A stretch of DNA of 64,000 nt from NCBI RefSeq assembly GCF_964204645.1, contig NC_134028.1, positions 13,505,263-13,569,262 of the forward strand, read 5' to 3'. The notes under the pieces are model-generated. The model had not been told where the DNA came from, made no database searches, and saw only the letters and a program-made list of their open reading frames with translations. The position numbers were made by a program, and so were the translations under genes. Shown here piece after piece: positions 9,052-19,062 of the stretch; the first letter of the stretch is position 1, and every line of letters starts with the position of its first letter. The DNA comes from Tubulanus polymorphus (lineage: Eukaryota > Nemertea > Palaeonemertea > Tubulaniformes > Tubulanidae).

Positions 9052-9855
9052 CTAAAGGGCCACTTGTTGGACTAATTAAATCGCTTGAAATCCGGATTTT
9101 TAATGCATACAGGCAGCATAATGAGGAAAACCCATTCACAAACCGTGCAAGCCAACTTAAACACTATGAGTATGCTCAATATTCCCTGCAAGACGCAAAA
9201 TATCTTATTTGAACGTTCATGTATAAAACATGGAGCAACTTTTCTTTTGTCAACATGTTGATGGGCGACGGACTATGTCACTGTGGTATTCTCTGAAGGA
9301 GGTAAATTAAATTTGACAGCTAGTTATATAAATGATGCAGCTTTTGGACAAAAGGGATCTAACTAAATTTCTTTATAATTCACTGTGAAATGGAATGGAA
9401 TGGATTGACGCCAATGGCATGCAGTAGGCCCCTACGTATGGGTCATACTAATTAGCGTCAACCAATTAATCTAAATCGGGCAAACCATTCAACAACTGTG
9501 AATAATTAATTTGCTGTGGCGTGATAATAATTAGTTTTTTTGAAGAAATGACATACCAACTGTTAGAAAAATATACCGATTCTTATTTTAGACTACTACT
9601 GAATCTATAAAAGGAGGAGTCATAGACAAAGTTGATTTGCTTAGCTGGAGACACTTCTTGTCAAGTACATCATCTCAAGTACTGGGTGTTTTGTAAGTTT
9701 CAATATTTATTTACTAAGTGCTGTTTTCTCGGACCTCAGTGCTTTCAAACTAGGCCCACCCCATAGGCTATATAGTCCAGGGTGTATTAGCCACTATTCT
9801 TTTATATCCTACTAAAATGCACCTTTTTCTATCTTTAGATTCAGGCTTAGAACGT
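9052..9855 (+). repeat. Right arm of a large inverted repeat
   Basis: This segment matches the reverse complement of 283-1072. Its outer end is 'gattcaggctta' at about 9839-9850. From 9450 onward it also matches a direct copy at 11517. Similarity to that direct copy continues beyond 9855 to about 10772, so the repeat unit is longer than the inverted arm. That argues that the left copy is truncated at 283. Confidence 0.75.
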
Positions 9856-10772
9856 GCAAATTTTTTGAGATACTGAGAAATCAGATGGCACCAGTAAACT
9901 TCAACTGCGAAATTTGCAGTAGGATAGCTGAACGACACAATTTTTAAAAATAAAATGGCTATTCGAATGCTATTTCAATAATAACTTGATTCAACCAGAG
10001 AGAAATAAGTAAATTCCGGATGTACAGTACACCCACTTTTCTTCCCTGTTTCCTGGTACCAAATTTTTAGTCTTAAGCTAAGCGATATTCTAAGGTATGC
10101 TAGTGGATTTCATTAGAATATGAAGCAATGGAACCAGAATTCTAGCCAGAGTTAAGCGAACTATTGATTCTGATATAATGTAAGTACTGATTTCCTTTGT
10201 GTACTCTTGCAGAATGTGTTATGTATTATTTCAAGCTGTTAAATAATATAGTTAGACAAACGTCCAATTATTGGATCTTTCTTGTTGACTCGTTTAATTT
10301 TGTGAGTTAGGAGTTCCAGTCAATCCACAATGTGCAGTGCCTAGCCTTCATCTACACTAAAGCCAAGCCTGTGTATGGGAAAATATCGTTCGACTCCTAT
10401 AGGCCAGACAAATCAAAGCATGCAATACATTGCAGATAGTAGTCTCCGGCAAGTCGAAAGAGAAAGTAAACCAGGTTCCGGGAACAAAGACACTTAAATA
10501 CTCCTTCCTCCTTGTAGAAATTGTAGAAATATGGCACCCAATCGTAGCAATGCTAAGTACAGTATACTATGACGGTTGAACCTTTATTAACGAATTTCAA
10601 TGACACCGAAAATAGAATCAAAATAATCATTAGTTCCATGCTAGCACTTAATTTGGGTTATCAGGTTCAGCCTAACTGTACTTTCATTCAGCTACTACTT
10701 GTATGAGACTTGGCAATGATAAGTTGCAAGAAATCACCAAACATAAGAAAAAATATTGTGAATTAATATTAC
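9450..10772 (+). repeat. 1.3-kb dispersed repeat unit, direct copy 1
   Basis: This unit and 11517-12846 are clearly homologous over their whole length, with scattered substitutions and short indels. No long frame is conserved. It contains a TATAAAA box at 9606-9612 and several 3'-splice-like runs (tcttgcag). It could be an LTR, a non-autonomous element or a segmental duplication. No terminal TG...CA pair with target duplication could be fixed by eye. Confidence 0.72.
9606..9612 (+). promoter_or_regulatory. TATA-box candidate, conserved in three repeat copies
   Basis: TATAAAA followed by GGAGGAGTCATAG lies at the same place in all copies of the repeat: 9606-9612, 11675-11681 on this strand, and 521-527 inverted in the left arm. 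Conservation between copies may simply reflect common descent. The TATAAAAGG context fits a Pol II promoter of a mobile element. Confidence 0.35.
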
Positions 10773-10866
10773 TGTAATTAAGAATTTTTCAAATGAAGTG
10801 ATAACTTCATTAATAGATCGTGCCGGTATATGCACATAAAACTATGGCAAAAAAACATCTAACAAT
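10773..10866. other. Unique spacer ahead of the MITE
   Basis: A short AT-rich stretch with no recognised feature. Its last seven bases, TAACAAT at 10860-10866, form the left target-site duplication of the MITE that follows. Confidence 0.5.
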
Positions 10867-11142
10867 CACAGGCACTCGCCGATGGGCTTGGGATACAGTT
10901 GCTGGGGTTTTTGATAGTGTATTTGTGTTTTGAGTGGTTATTCTGCAATAAATCCGAGAAAAAACGTCTTGGTACTGATACGTTTATAAAGATAATGGCC
11001 GCTGGCTCCACACACGGCGACCTCACAAAATACTGAACAAACTTCGTTTTTCAATCTAAAATCAAAACTTTTATTTTATATGACACTTACTAGTGATATG
11101 ACCCCAGCAACTGTATCCCAAGCCCATCGGCGAGTGCCTGTG
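10867..11142. mobile_element. 276-bp MITE with perfect 42-bp inverted ends
   Basis: The 42 bp at 10867-10908, starting CACAGGCACTCGCCGATGGG, are the exact reverse complement of 11101-11142. The element is flanked by TAACAAT on both sides (10860-10866 and 11143-11149), a 7-bp target duplication. The 192-bp interior has no coding frame. Perfect inverted ends and an intact duplication mean that it moved recently and depends on a transposase elsewhere. The 7-bp duplication and CACAG-type end do not let me assign a superfamily safely. Confidence 0.9.
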
Positions 11143-11198
11143 TAACAATCCACGCAATATCCGCAATCGATCAATTCGATCATGACGACGACCTTAAG

Positions 11199-11403
11199 GC
11201 ATGTCTCTGTAACCGAAGGTAGAGCATAAAACACGGTTCAGGACTCGTCAGCGGACACCGGCCCGGAAAACATTTCAAAACGTGTATTGTCGGTACCTAG
11301 CACGATTTCAGCGTTTTTCGGGAATTCCCTGAAATTTCGGCGTTTTTATTTCAGCGTTTCAGCTTTTCAGTGTTTCAGCTTTTTCAGCGAAGTTCAGGAA
11401 CCG
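11199..11403 (-). repeat. GCTGAAA-rich repeat module, copy 3, inverted
   Basis: This is the reverse complement of the modules at 8409 and 8792. It carries the longer form with the GCGGACACCGGCCC stretch found in copy 2. It ends at CGAAGTTCAGGAACCG, just before the second copy of the 1.3-kb repeat. Confidence 0.78.
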
Positions 11404-11516
11404 AGTTTAGGTGTCCCTAATGGTTATGTACCTAACCTTACCATTACACTATTCTTTAATGACACTAACGCCACCCAGTGGATAGGTGACCCAAATTACA
11501 GTTAGACCCATACGAA

Positions 11517-12846
11517 TTAGCGTTAACCAATTAATCTAAATCGGGCAAACCATTCAACAACTGTGAATAATTTATTTGCTGTGGTGTGATAATAATTAGT
11601 TTTTTTTTTAAAGAAATGACATACCAACTGTTAGAAAAATGTACCGATTCTTATTTTAAGACTACTACTGTATCTATAAAAGGAAGAATCATAGACAAAG
11701 TTGATTTGCTTAGCTGGACCCACTTCTTGTCAAGTACATCATCTCAAGTACTGGATGTAAGTTTAATTTCAGTATTTATTTACAAAGTGCTGTGCCCTCG
11801 GACCTCAGTGCTTTCAAACTAGGCCCACCCACCCCATAGGCTATATAGTCCAGGGTGTATTAGCCACTATTCTTTTGTTTCCTACTTAAATGCACCTTTT
11901 TCTATTTTTAGACTCGGGGTAAGAATGTGCAAATTCTTTGAGATACTGAGAAATCAGATGGCACCAGTAAACTTCAGCTGCGAAATTTGTAGCAGGATAG
12001 CTGAACGACACAATTTTTAAAAATAAAATGGCTATTCGAATGCTATTTCAGTAATAACTTGGTTCAACCGGAGAGAAATAAGTCAATTGCGGATGTACAG
12101 TACACCCACTTTTCTTCCCCCTTTTCCTGGTACCAAATTCTTAGTCTTAACCTAAGCGATATTCTAAGGTATGCTACTGGATTTCATTAGAATATGAAGC
12201 AATGTAACCAGAATTCAAGCCTGAGTTAAGCGAACTATTGATTCCGATATAATGTAAGAACTAATTTCCTTTGTGTACTCTTGCAGAATGTGTTATGTAT
12301 TATTTTAAACTGTTAAATAATATAGTTAGACAAACGTTCAATTATTGGATCTTTCTTGTTGACTCGTTTAATTTTGTCTAGAGTTCCAGTCAATCCACAA
12401 TGTGCAGTGCCTAGCCTTCTACACTTCTACACATCATCTATACTAAAATCAAGCCTGTGTATGGGAAAATGTCGTTCGACTCTTATAAGCCAGACAAATC
12501 AAAGCATGCAATACATTGCAAATAGTGGTCTCCAGCAAGTTAAAAGATAAAAATAAACCAGGATTTACCCCGTACTCTACCTGGGAATGAAAGACACTTC
12601 AAGACTCCTTCCTCCTTGTAGAAATATGGCACCCAATCGTAGCAATGCTAAGTACAGTATACTATGACGGTTGAACCTTTATTAACGAATTTCAACCGAA
12701 AATAGAATCAAAATAATCGTAAGTTCCATGCTAGCACTTAATTTGGGTTATCGGGTTCAGCCTATCTGTACTTCACATTCAGCAACTACTTGTATGATAA
12801 GTTGCAAGAAATCACCAAACATAAGAAAAAATATTGAGAATTGATA
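11517..12846 (+). repeat. 1.3-kb dispersed repeat unit, direct copy 2
   Basis: Homologous to 9450-10772 from 'aattagcg' to 'agaaaaaatattg'. It carries the TATA candidate at 11675-11681. The copies differ in ways that break any shared frame (for example the extra T-run near 11601-11610), which supports a non-coding repeat. The sequence after 12846 is unrelated to the sequence after 10772. Confidence 0.72.
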
Positions 12847-13050
12847 TTAAACGCAGTCTCAAATGTTTTGTGACTTTCTCAAAATGTATCAAAAATTTAA
12901 CTAATTTTTAGTTCATAAGTCCTCAAATATTCATAAATGAACAGTTAAAAATTGTTGAAACATGTCGACTCTGCCGTAAAATCAACCTATTAACAGTCCG
13001 GAATTTGGGATAATATTGGGCTTTAGAGAACATAATGCCCCCGAGGTCTT
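12847..13050. other. Unique AT-rich spacer
   Basis: No frame or repeat is recognised. This is the left flank of the inverted-repeat element that begins by 13051. Because the matching right end runs into the assembly gap at 18291, part of this stretch may still belong to that element. Confidence 0.4.
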
Positions 13051-13537
13051 CACATTTACAGAAAAGATTACGTAAGTGATTCACACGCAGCGCGCGATAG
13101 GCGCACAATAGAAATCTGAGCCGCGCGTTCTTTGAGTGTCACCAATTAAGAGGACCGCTATTGTGAAAATTGACTGCGGGAGGAATATTCCTCCCAATGT
13201 CAATCGATGGAAACTTGACCATGGGGCCCGATATTTTAACAATTGACTTTGGGAGGAATATTCCTCCCAAGGTCAAACGAAGAGAATTTGACCTTCAGGT
13301 CTGATATTCAAAGTATCGACGTCGGGAGGAATGTTCCTCCCTATGTCAAACCATCGACGTATAATCTAGTTTATACGTCCATGGTCAAACGAAGGAAAAT
13401 GGACCTGGTCTGATATTCGAAATATTGTCATTTGTCAACTGAAGGAAAATGAACCCGAGTCTTAGATTCAAAGTATATTGATTTAGGGAGGAATTTTTCC
13501 TCCCACCATTAAACGCTATAACCTGAAATTTTAGAAA
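13051..13537 (+). repeat. Left inverted repeat with 73-bp palindromic units
   Basis: Palindromes lie at 13178-13195, 13251-13268, 13324-13341 (one T-to-G change) and, decayed, 13496-13514. The first three are 73 bp apart. Relative to the right arm there is an extra stretch of about 40 bp near 13345-13385 that is itself an inverted repeat (GACGTATA and TATACGTC around CTAG). The arm ends near 'cctgaaattttagaaagat'. Confidence 0.8.
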
Positions 13538-16500
13538 GATAGTTGTTTTGGGTGTAATTAGTTTTTTTAAAGCCATAAAGCCGGTAGATTTATGAATTTC
13601 GAGTGATACGATACACAGTGTTCGAGGTAATGAGACGGTATGAGACATAGGCCTACATACAATTTTAGAAAACTAAATAGATTTTGTATTTTCTTTGTCT
13701 AACAGTAAATTGCTATAACTTTGTTGACAATCAATTGTAATCAGATTGTAATCAGGCCCTTCCCGATAAACATGTAGAGGGGAAATCGTAATTAAAACAC
13801 GTGCATAACATAGAAATTAAGTTTTGATTATACATGGAATATATTAGGACTGCTTACAAATTTTCACTAGACTGCGATAAATCTAAATAGCTTAACGGCA
13901 TGAGTTTAGCTAATTTACGGGTTTAAAGGTTCATTTTCAGAGTCAATGGACGTAATTTGATAAATGCATTCTTTAAATGGAAATTCTATAGTAATCGATA
14001 CAAATCATTTATATTAAGTGTTTTGTGTTAATTAAGAATGGTCATTCAAGGATTAAAGATCATTATGAAGCTGATACATTTCATTCGTGTGGATTCTTCT
14101 CTCATCACTAGTGTTAATAGGAGATTCGCGTGTCACGCATGATAAAAAAAGATTATTCGAGTCGTATTTCTTTCATTTACGGTCGCAAATTAGGCATTGT
14201 CCTAGTGAGCATTATTCTCATTTATACGTAAAAGTGTATTCGGTATGAGGGTTTGTTTCTTTCTTCACTCCTTTATATACAATTCAGAAATAGGAGTTGA
14301 TAAGGAGGTTTTTACTCCTAACCGAACTCAGTTCCCATTCAGTTCAGTTCAAGTGTATATGCATGGAGATCTATGAAATAAGGGAAAATACAATCCAGCC
14401 TACTAGCCACTGAACGTTAGCACCCAGAAAACATCAGGAATTTGCAGAGAGAAAACATTATGTTACAAAAATATCGGATAAAATTCATTCTAAACACGCG
14501 TTACTAAGCCCAGAACTCCAGATATCGGGATGTTATGTCTAAGGCAGATTTCTCCCTTTGTGACACAACCATTTAATTACTCATGTGACCATCATGTTTA
14601 AACACCTCTCACAATCAAGCTTTAGATTAAGTGGCCTGTGGTATGAATGCTTTAGTATTGATTCATATAGGAAGCATTATAGTCTTTACATTGAAATTAG
14701 TTGATAGAATGCATCTTACTTTTTCTCGACTTAAAAATTATTATTTGACTGACATACCACGGATTCGGGAACTAGTTGATTAAAAGCACAAACGCATGAC
14801 GATGATCCCTAGGGTGAGATCGAAACGTCGTATCTTTTAAATATTTTAGATTTAATAAATAGATTCTGGTTTTTAAATTCTTTTAATCTGTATATAGTCG
14901 GATTTTATCTTATTATCCGTTCACCACGTTTGAGTGTGGTCATCGTTCTAAAACGCATATAGTCGCTATCCTGGTAATTAAATCGACTTAAAAATCGATT
15001 GATTGTTATTGAAATGATGAAAGTTTGAAAAAGACAATCAACGTTTTTATGAGATATATGTTTCGTTGTTCGTGATATTCAGCATACACCAATGTCCAGT
15101 AAAATTTAACAATTCAAAGTTATTACAAAACTTGCAAATTCTAATGTTTATTTAGCGGCAATTTTCCCCTTGCCATTTTTCCAACGTTTATCCAAAGATT
15201 GAAATACTTCATTAATACTAAACTAATACTAAAAGTTATCGCACTGGTTTCAATAGTATTTCAAAGATATTTCAAATAAAAAGTTTCAATAATTTATCGC
15301 ATCGCACAGCAAAATCCGTGAAATACATTTTTGATTTACGGGTGCCAATCTTAAGGTCAATTAATTCGTATTATTAATACGTATATCCAATTTATTCATA
15401 TTTTACTGTCGAACACCGTAAGGATATCAATATGCCCATACAAACTATGCTATTTAAATTAAAACATACTACAAATTAACGTTTCATTGATACTAAATTA
15501 GTATATATACATGTAGTTATTGCACAGCTTAGTGAAGGGGTTCATCGCACATTTCAAATATATTACACTAGCTTGAATCTAAAATATTTAATATCAAAAG
15601 TACGTTATTTCTAATAATTCATGGCATCGCACAGCTGAAATTCAAAAATATTCCAGTTCGAATCTTAAGATATTACAAATAAAAGTTTAATACTCTTATT
15701 AATTCTTACAATTTATTTTATCCGTAAGAATTTATCGCAACGAAAGATTTCATTTAAAAGTTCAAACATATTTCAGTCTCATTGCAAATTCGAGAAACAT
15801 CGTGCTTTGACATGTTCTTGACAATCACCAAGTATGAATATTTGGGGGATTTTTACCCAGGGTATGTTAACCTAGGGTTTAGATTTTTTAGATTACAGGA
15901 AATCTTTACCAGGTGATCTTTTTTGAACGGATGAAGATATTTTGAAGGAGATATTCTGGGGGATTTTTAATTGTCATATCTAGCTACAGTAGATACTTTG
16001 ATTATTCGCTACGATACTTATTACATATCACACAAATCTGCGTATACGCTAGAATCAATAATGTTAGCAAAAATCACTAAGAATCGCAATTTGCTCATTT
16101 TGTAATATTTTTGAAATCATCCAATTTTATTGCAGAGATTCCCCGATATATCACGAGTAATGAAACAGATATCACGTTTAAACGTAGATTTTTCTTTTAT
16201 TTTGAAATCCATAGAGCAAACATTGGAACCTAATGTTATTGAACATAAAGCTCCCAACCCTCCCTGCATTTATACATCGAGAAATCCAACTCGACTATAA
16301 TAGGCTTTTTATCATGGTGTAATATAGCTTGTGCAACAGGACGTCACTGAGTCATTACGTTAATTGTGAGGTGTTTATACATAATAGTTTCGTGAGCAAT
16401 TCATATGGTGGGATCATAATCGGGAAAGATCTGCAATAAACACTTTATCGCCTTAGGGAGTTTGAGCTTCTCGATAAAATTCCCCAAAAATAATTCAAAA

Positions 16501-16900
16501 TCGCCTTATCCAATATCTAAAGGCCAATCAAAGCAATATATTTTGTCAATTCATTTTGAATTTATTCATAATCAATAACATATTCTTAATAGTAATGATT
16601 TTATTATTAGGAATCTGATCTAATATATTTCTAGTTGTAAGACGTAGCTGTCGGATTTACGAGCAATTATCACATTAATGAGATGATCGCTCGTAGGTCG
16701 GATGGATGGACATATTAGTGTGTACCGGTCTACAGTGTCTTTAATCAAATATTCCATTTGATATCTGTCGTATTTCTATGAAAGAGTACAAACAGAAATA
16801 TAAACCCTCTACAGGGTACAAATCAGAAGTTAAAACTAGGAAAATGGCTAATTTGCAAACATAAAGGGACAGATTTCTCCCAACAATCATGACCCACATA
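13538..16900. other. AT-rich interior without genes
   Basis: No frame longer than about 60-90 codons with coding character is seen on either strand in 3.4 kb, and I recognise no tRNA or rRNA. Near 14794-14834 the sequence 'gatgatccctagggtgagatcgaaacg' precedes 'tttaaatattttagatttaataaa'. That arrangement resembles 3' tails of some retroelements but is not enough to call one. Direct AT-rich runs elsewhere are unremarkable. Confidence 0.5.
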
Positions 16901-17160
16901 AGCCACGATCACACGGAGACGATTTGGCCCGGGCCAAATTAGCACCGATCAGGCTCGGGCCAGATTTGGTAATTAGAGAGCGCGTTCACACGCGAACCAT
17001 TCACTCGATACAAAACAATGCTCAAACAAAGCGAAGTGGATCATTTACGGTGCTAGTTGCAATTCAAACGCAGTCATTTGTCTGGTGCTCGGGCCTGGTC
17101 CGACGTTTTTGGTCGGGCCAAATTTGGCCCTGGCCAAAAATACACGTGTGATCGCAGCTA
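16901..17160. mobile_element. Foldback/MITE-like element with GGGCCAAAT palindromes, copy 1
   Basis: CGATCACACG at 16906-16915 pairs with CGTGTGATCG at 17145-17154. Inside these ends are ATTTGGCCCGGGCCAAAT (16922-16939, a perfect 18-bp palindrome) and GGGCCAAATTTGGCCC at 17115-17130. The whole unit of about 260 bp can fold back on itself. It is followed directly by a diverged second copy. Confidence 0.65.
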
Positions 17161-17452
17161 TAGAGACGATTTGTCGGGGCTAAATTGGCTCGAATCAGGT
17201 CCGACTTAAATTTTACGCATGGCTTACCAAAGAGCGCGTAGATTTTCATGTTCAAATTCATTTCACATTCAAATTCAAACCCATTCATTCGTTACTAAAC
17301 AATGCTTAAACCATGGAATCTAAAACGAGTCCATACTTAAACCAAGCGAAGTGACTGACTTCCAGAACCAGTTTTAATCAACACGCTTAATTTGACTCAG
17401 GTCTGGTCTGTCGTTTTTGGTCGGGTGATTAGGCACGGGTCCATTTTGCGCC
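17161..17452. mobile_element. Diverged tandem copy of the preceding foldback element
   Basis: The order of landmarks repeats that of copy 1: GAGACGATTTG, GGGCTAAATTGG, a GAGCGCG word, CATTCATTCGTTACTAAACAATGC, AAGCGAAGTG, then TGGTC...CGTTTTTGGTCGGG. The palindromes have decayed, so this copy is older or mutated faster. The adjacency suggests tandem duplication or insertion into a preferred target. Confidence 0.6.
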
Positions 17453-17889
17453 CATTACTGTTTTTTTTTTCGCCAGATCTCTCCGTCCCTACACCTTTTA
17501 ACTTGATTTTTATCATCCACGTATTTAAATTTCGATTCATTCAGCTTGTGTTAATTTTATACTCATGCAAAGCACACTGATTACAATTTGTAGCAGTGCG
17601 CTATATAATGAAATAAGTAATATTGATTATAGTTAATTATAGTCAAAGACTCAAGATCAAGTAAAGAAAAAGGAAGATGCATTCTAACAACTGATTGCGA
17701 TGTGAAGACTATATTAGGCTTATTATTAGAACCTGCACTACAGCTATTCAACTTTCTATAAATCATTCGTCGCAGACCCTCAAATACCGTGTACATTATC
17801 ACTCAAATTGCCTAAATATGTCTGGTGTCGTCGCTATAGTATACTACTTATTAAAACAATTATTACACCAATATAATTAATATATATAC
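17453..17889. other. Non-coding spacer
   Basis: An AT-rich stretch starting with a T-run (17461-17470). No sustained frame with coding character and no repeat is recognised before the right inverted repeat begins near 17890. Confidence 0.45.
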
Positions 17890-18290
17890 CCATCATTCTA
17901 AAAGCTCAGGTTTAAGCGTTTAGTGGTTTGGAAGAACATTCATCCCAAAGTCTATATTTCGAATAACAGACCAGGTCCAGTTTCCTTCGTTTGACATTCG
18001 GAGGAACATTCCTCCCGAAGTCGATACTTTGAATATCAGACCTGAAGGTTAAATTCTCTTCGTTTGACCTTGGGAGGAATATTCCTCCCAAAGTCAATTG
18101 TTAAAATATCGGGCCCCATGGTCAAGTTTCCATCGATTGACATTGGGAGGAATATTCCTCCCGCAGTCAATTTTTCACAATAGCGGTCCTCTTAATTGGT
18201 GACACTCAAAGAACGCGCGGCTCAGATTTCTATTGTGCGCCTATCGCGCGCTGCGCGTGAATCACTTACGTAATCTTTTCTGTAAATGTG
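17890..18290 (-). repeat. Right inverted repeat with palindromic units
   Basis: This is the reverse complement of the left arm from 'ccatcattctaaaagctcagg' to 'cttttctgtaaatgtg'. Palindromes lie at 18000-18016 (imperfect), 18072-18089 and 18145-18162, 72-73 bp apart. The arm is cut by the N run at 18291. Confidence 0.8.
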
Positions 18291-18390
18291 NNNNNNNNNN
18301 NNNNNNNNNNNNNNNNNNNNNNNNNNNNNNNNNNNNNNNNNNNNNNNNNNNNNNNNNNNNNNNNNNNNNNNNNNNNNNNNNNNNNNNNNN
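18291..18390. other. Assembly gap (100 N)
   Basis: Exactly 100 N bases, the usual placeholder for a gap of unknown size. It separates the inverted-repeat element from the satellite, so the left edge of the satellite is not observed. Confidence 0.98.
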
Positions 18391-19062
18391 TATTTGATAC
18401 GAAAACGTCTTTTCTCGCGCTGATCGACGTTTTCGGGCCGAAAAGTGCTTTTCCTGACGATTTGAGCGCTTTTACGCATCGACATTGTCGTTTTTCCGAT
18501 AGGGGGAATATTTGATACGAAAACGTCTTTTCTCGCGCTGTACGACGTTTTCGCGTCGAAAAGTGCTTTTCCTGACGATTTGAGCGCTTTTACGCAACGA
18601 CATTGTCGTTTTTCCGATAGGGGGAATATTTGATACGAAAACGTCTTTTCTCGCGCTGAACGACGTTTTCGGTCCGAAAAGTGCTTTTCCTGACGATTTG
18701 AGCGCTTTTACGCATCGACATTGTCGTTTTCCCGATAGGGGGAATATTTGATACGAAAACGTCTTTTCTCGCGCTGAACGACGTTTTCGCGTCGAAAAGT
18801 GCTTTTCCTGACGATTTGAGCGCTTTTACGCATCGACATTGTCGTTTTTCCGATAGGGGGAATATTTGATACGAAAACGTCTTTTCTCGCGCTGAACGAC
18901 GTTTTCGCGTCGAAAAGTGCTTTTCCTGACGATTTGAGCGCTTTTACGCATCGACATTGTCGTTTTTCCGATAGGGGGAATATTTGATACGAAAACTTCT
19001 TTTCTCGCGCTGAACGACGTTATCGGTCCGAAAAGTGCTTTTTCCTGACGATTTGAGCGATT

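Larger units (their letters stand above)
13051..18290. mobile_element. 5.2-kb non-coding element with long palindrome-bearing inverted ends
   Basis: Inverted repeats of about 490 bp (13051-13537) and 400 bp (17890-18290) bound a unit with no protein frame above about 90 codons. Both arms contain 18-bp palindromes GGGAGGAATATTCCTCCC spaced 72-73 bp apart. The right arm runs straight into the N gap, so the true end and any target duplication are hidden. Long inverted ends with iterated subterminal motifs and no transposase fit a non-autonomous foldback-type DNA element. Two inverted solo copies of a shorter repeat are the alternative. Confidence 0.65.

Noticed and set aside
8946-9212. 88-codon plus-strand protein in the right arm
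   Set aside because: It starts inside the GCTGAAA module and crosses a repeat junction; it is a chance frame.
283-9855. A complete Polinton bounded by its own terminal inverted repeats
   Set aside because: No polymerase or integrase is seen, composition changes sharply inside, the repeat also occurs directly at 11517, and no 6-bp target duplication flanks the arms.
14794-14834. Hammerhead ribozyme (gatga...gaaac-gtc like order)
   Set aside because: The core CUGANGA is not present (it reads ACGATGA) and the stem II and III pairing is not convincing. It may be a decayed retroelement tail.
16924-17288. Small proteins on both strands over the GGGCCAAAT palindromes
   Set aside because: They overlap in antisense across a foldback element, and their sequence mirrors the palindromes.
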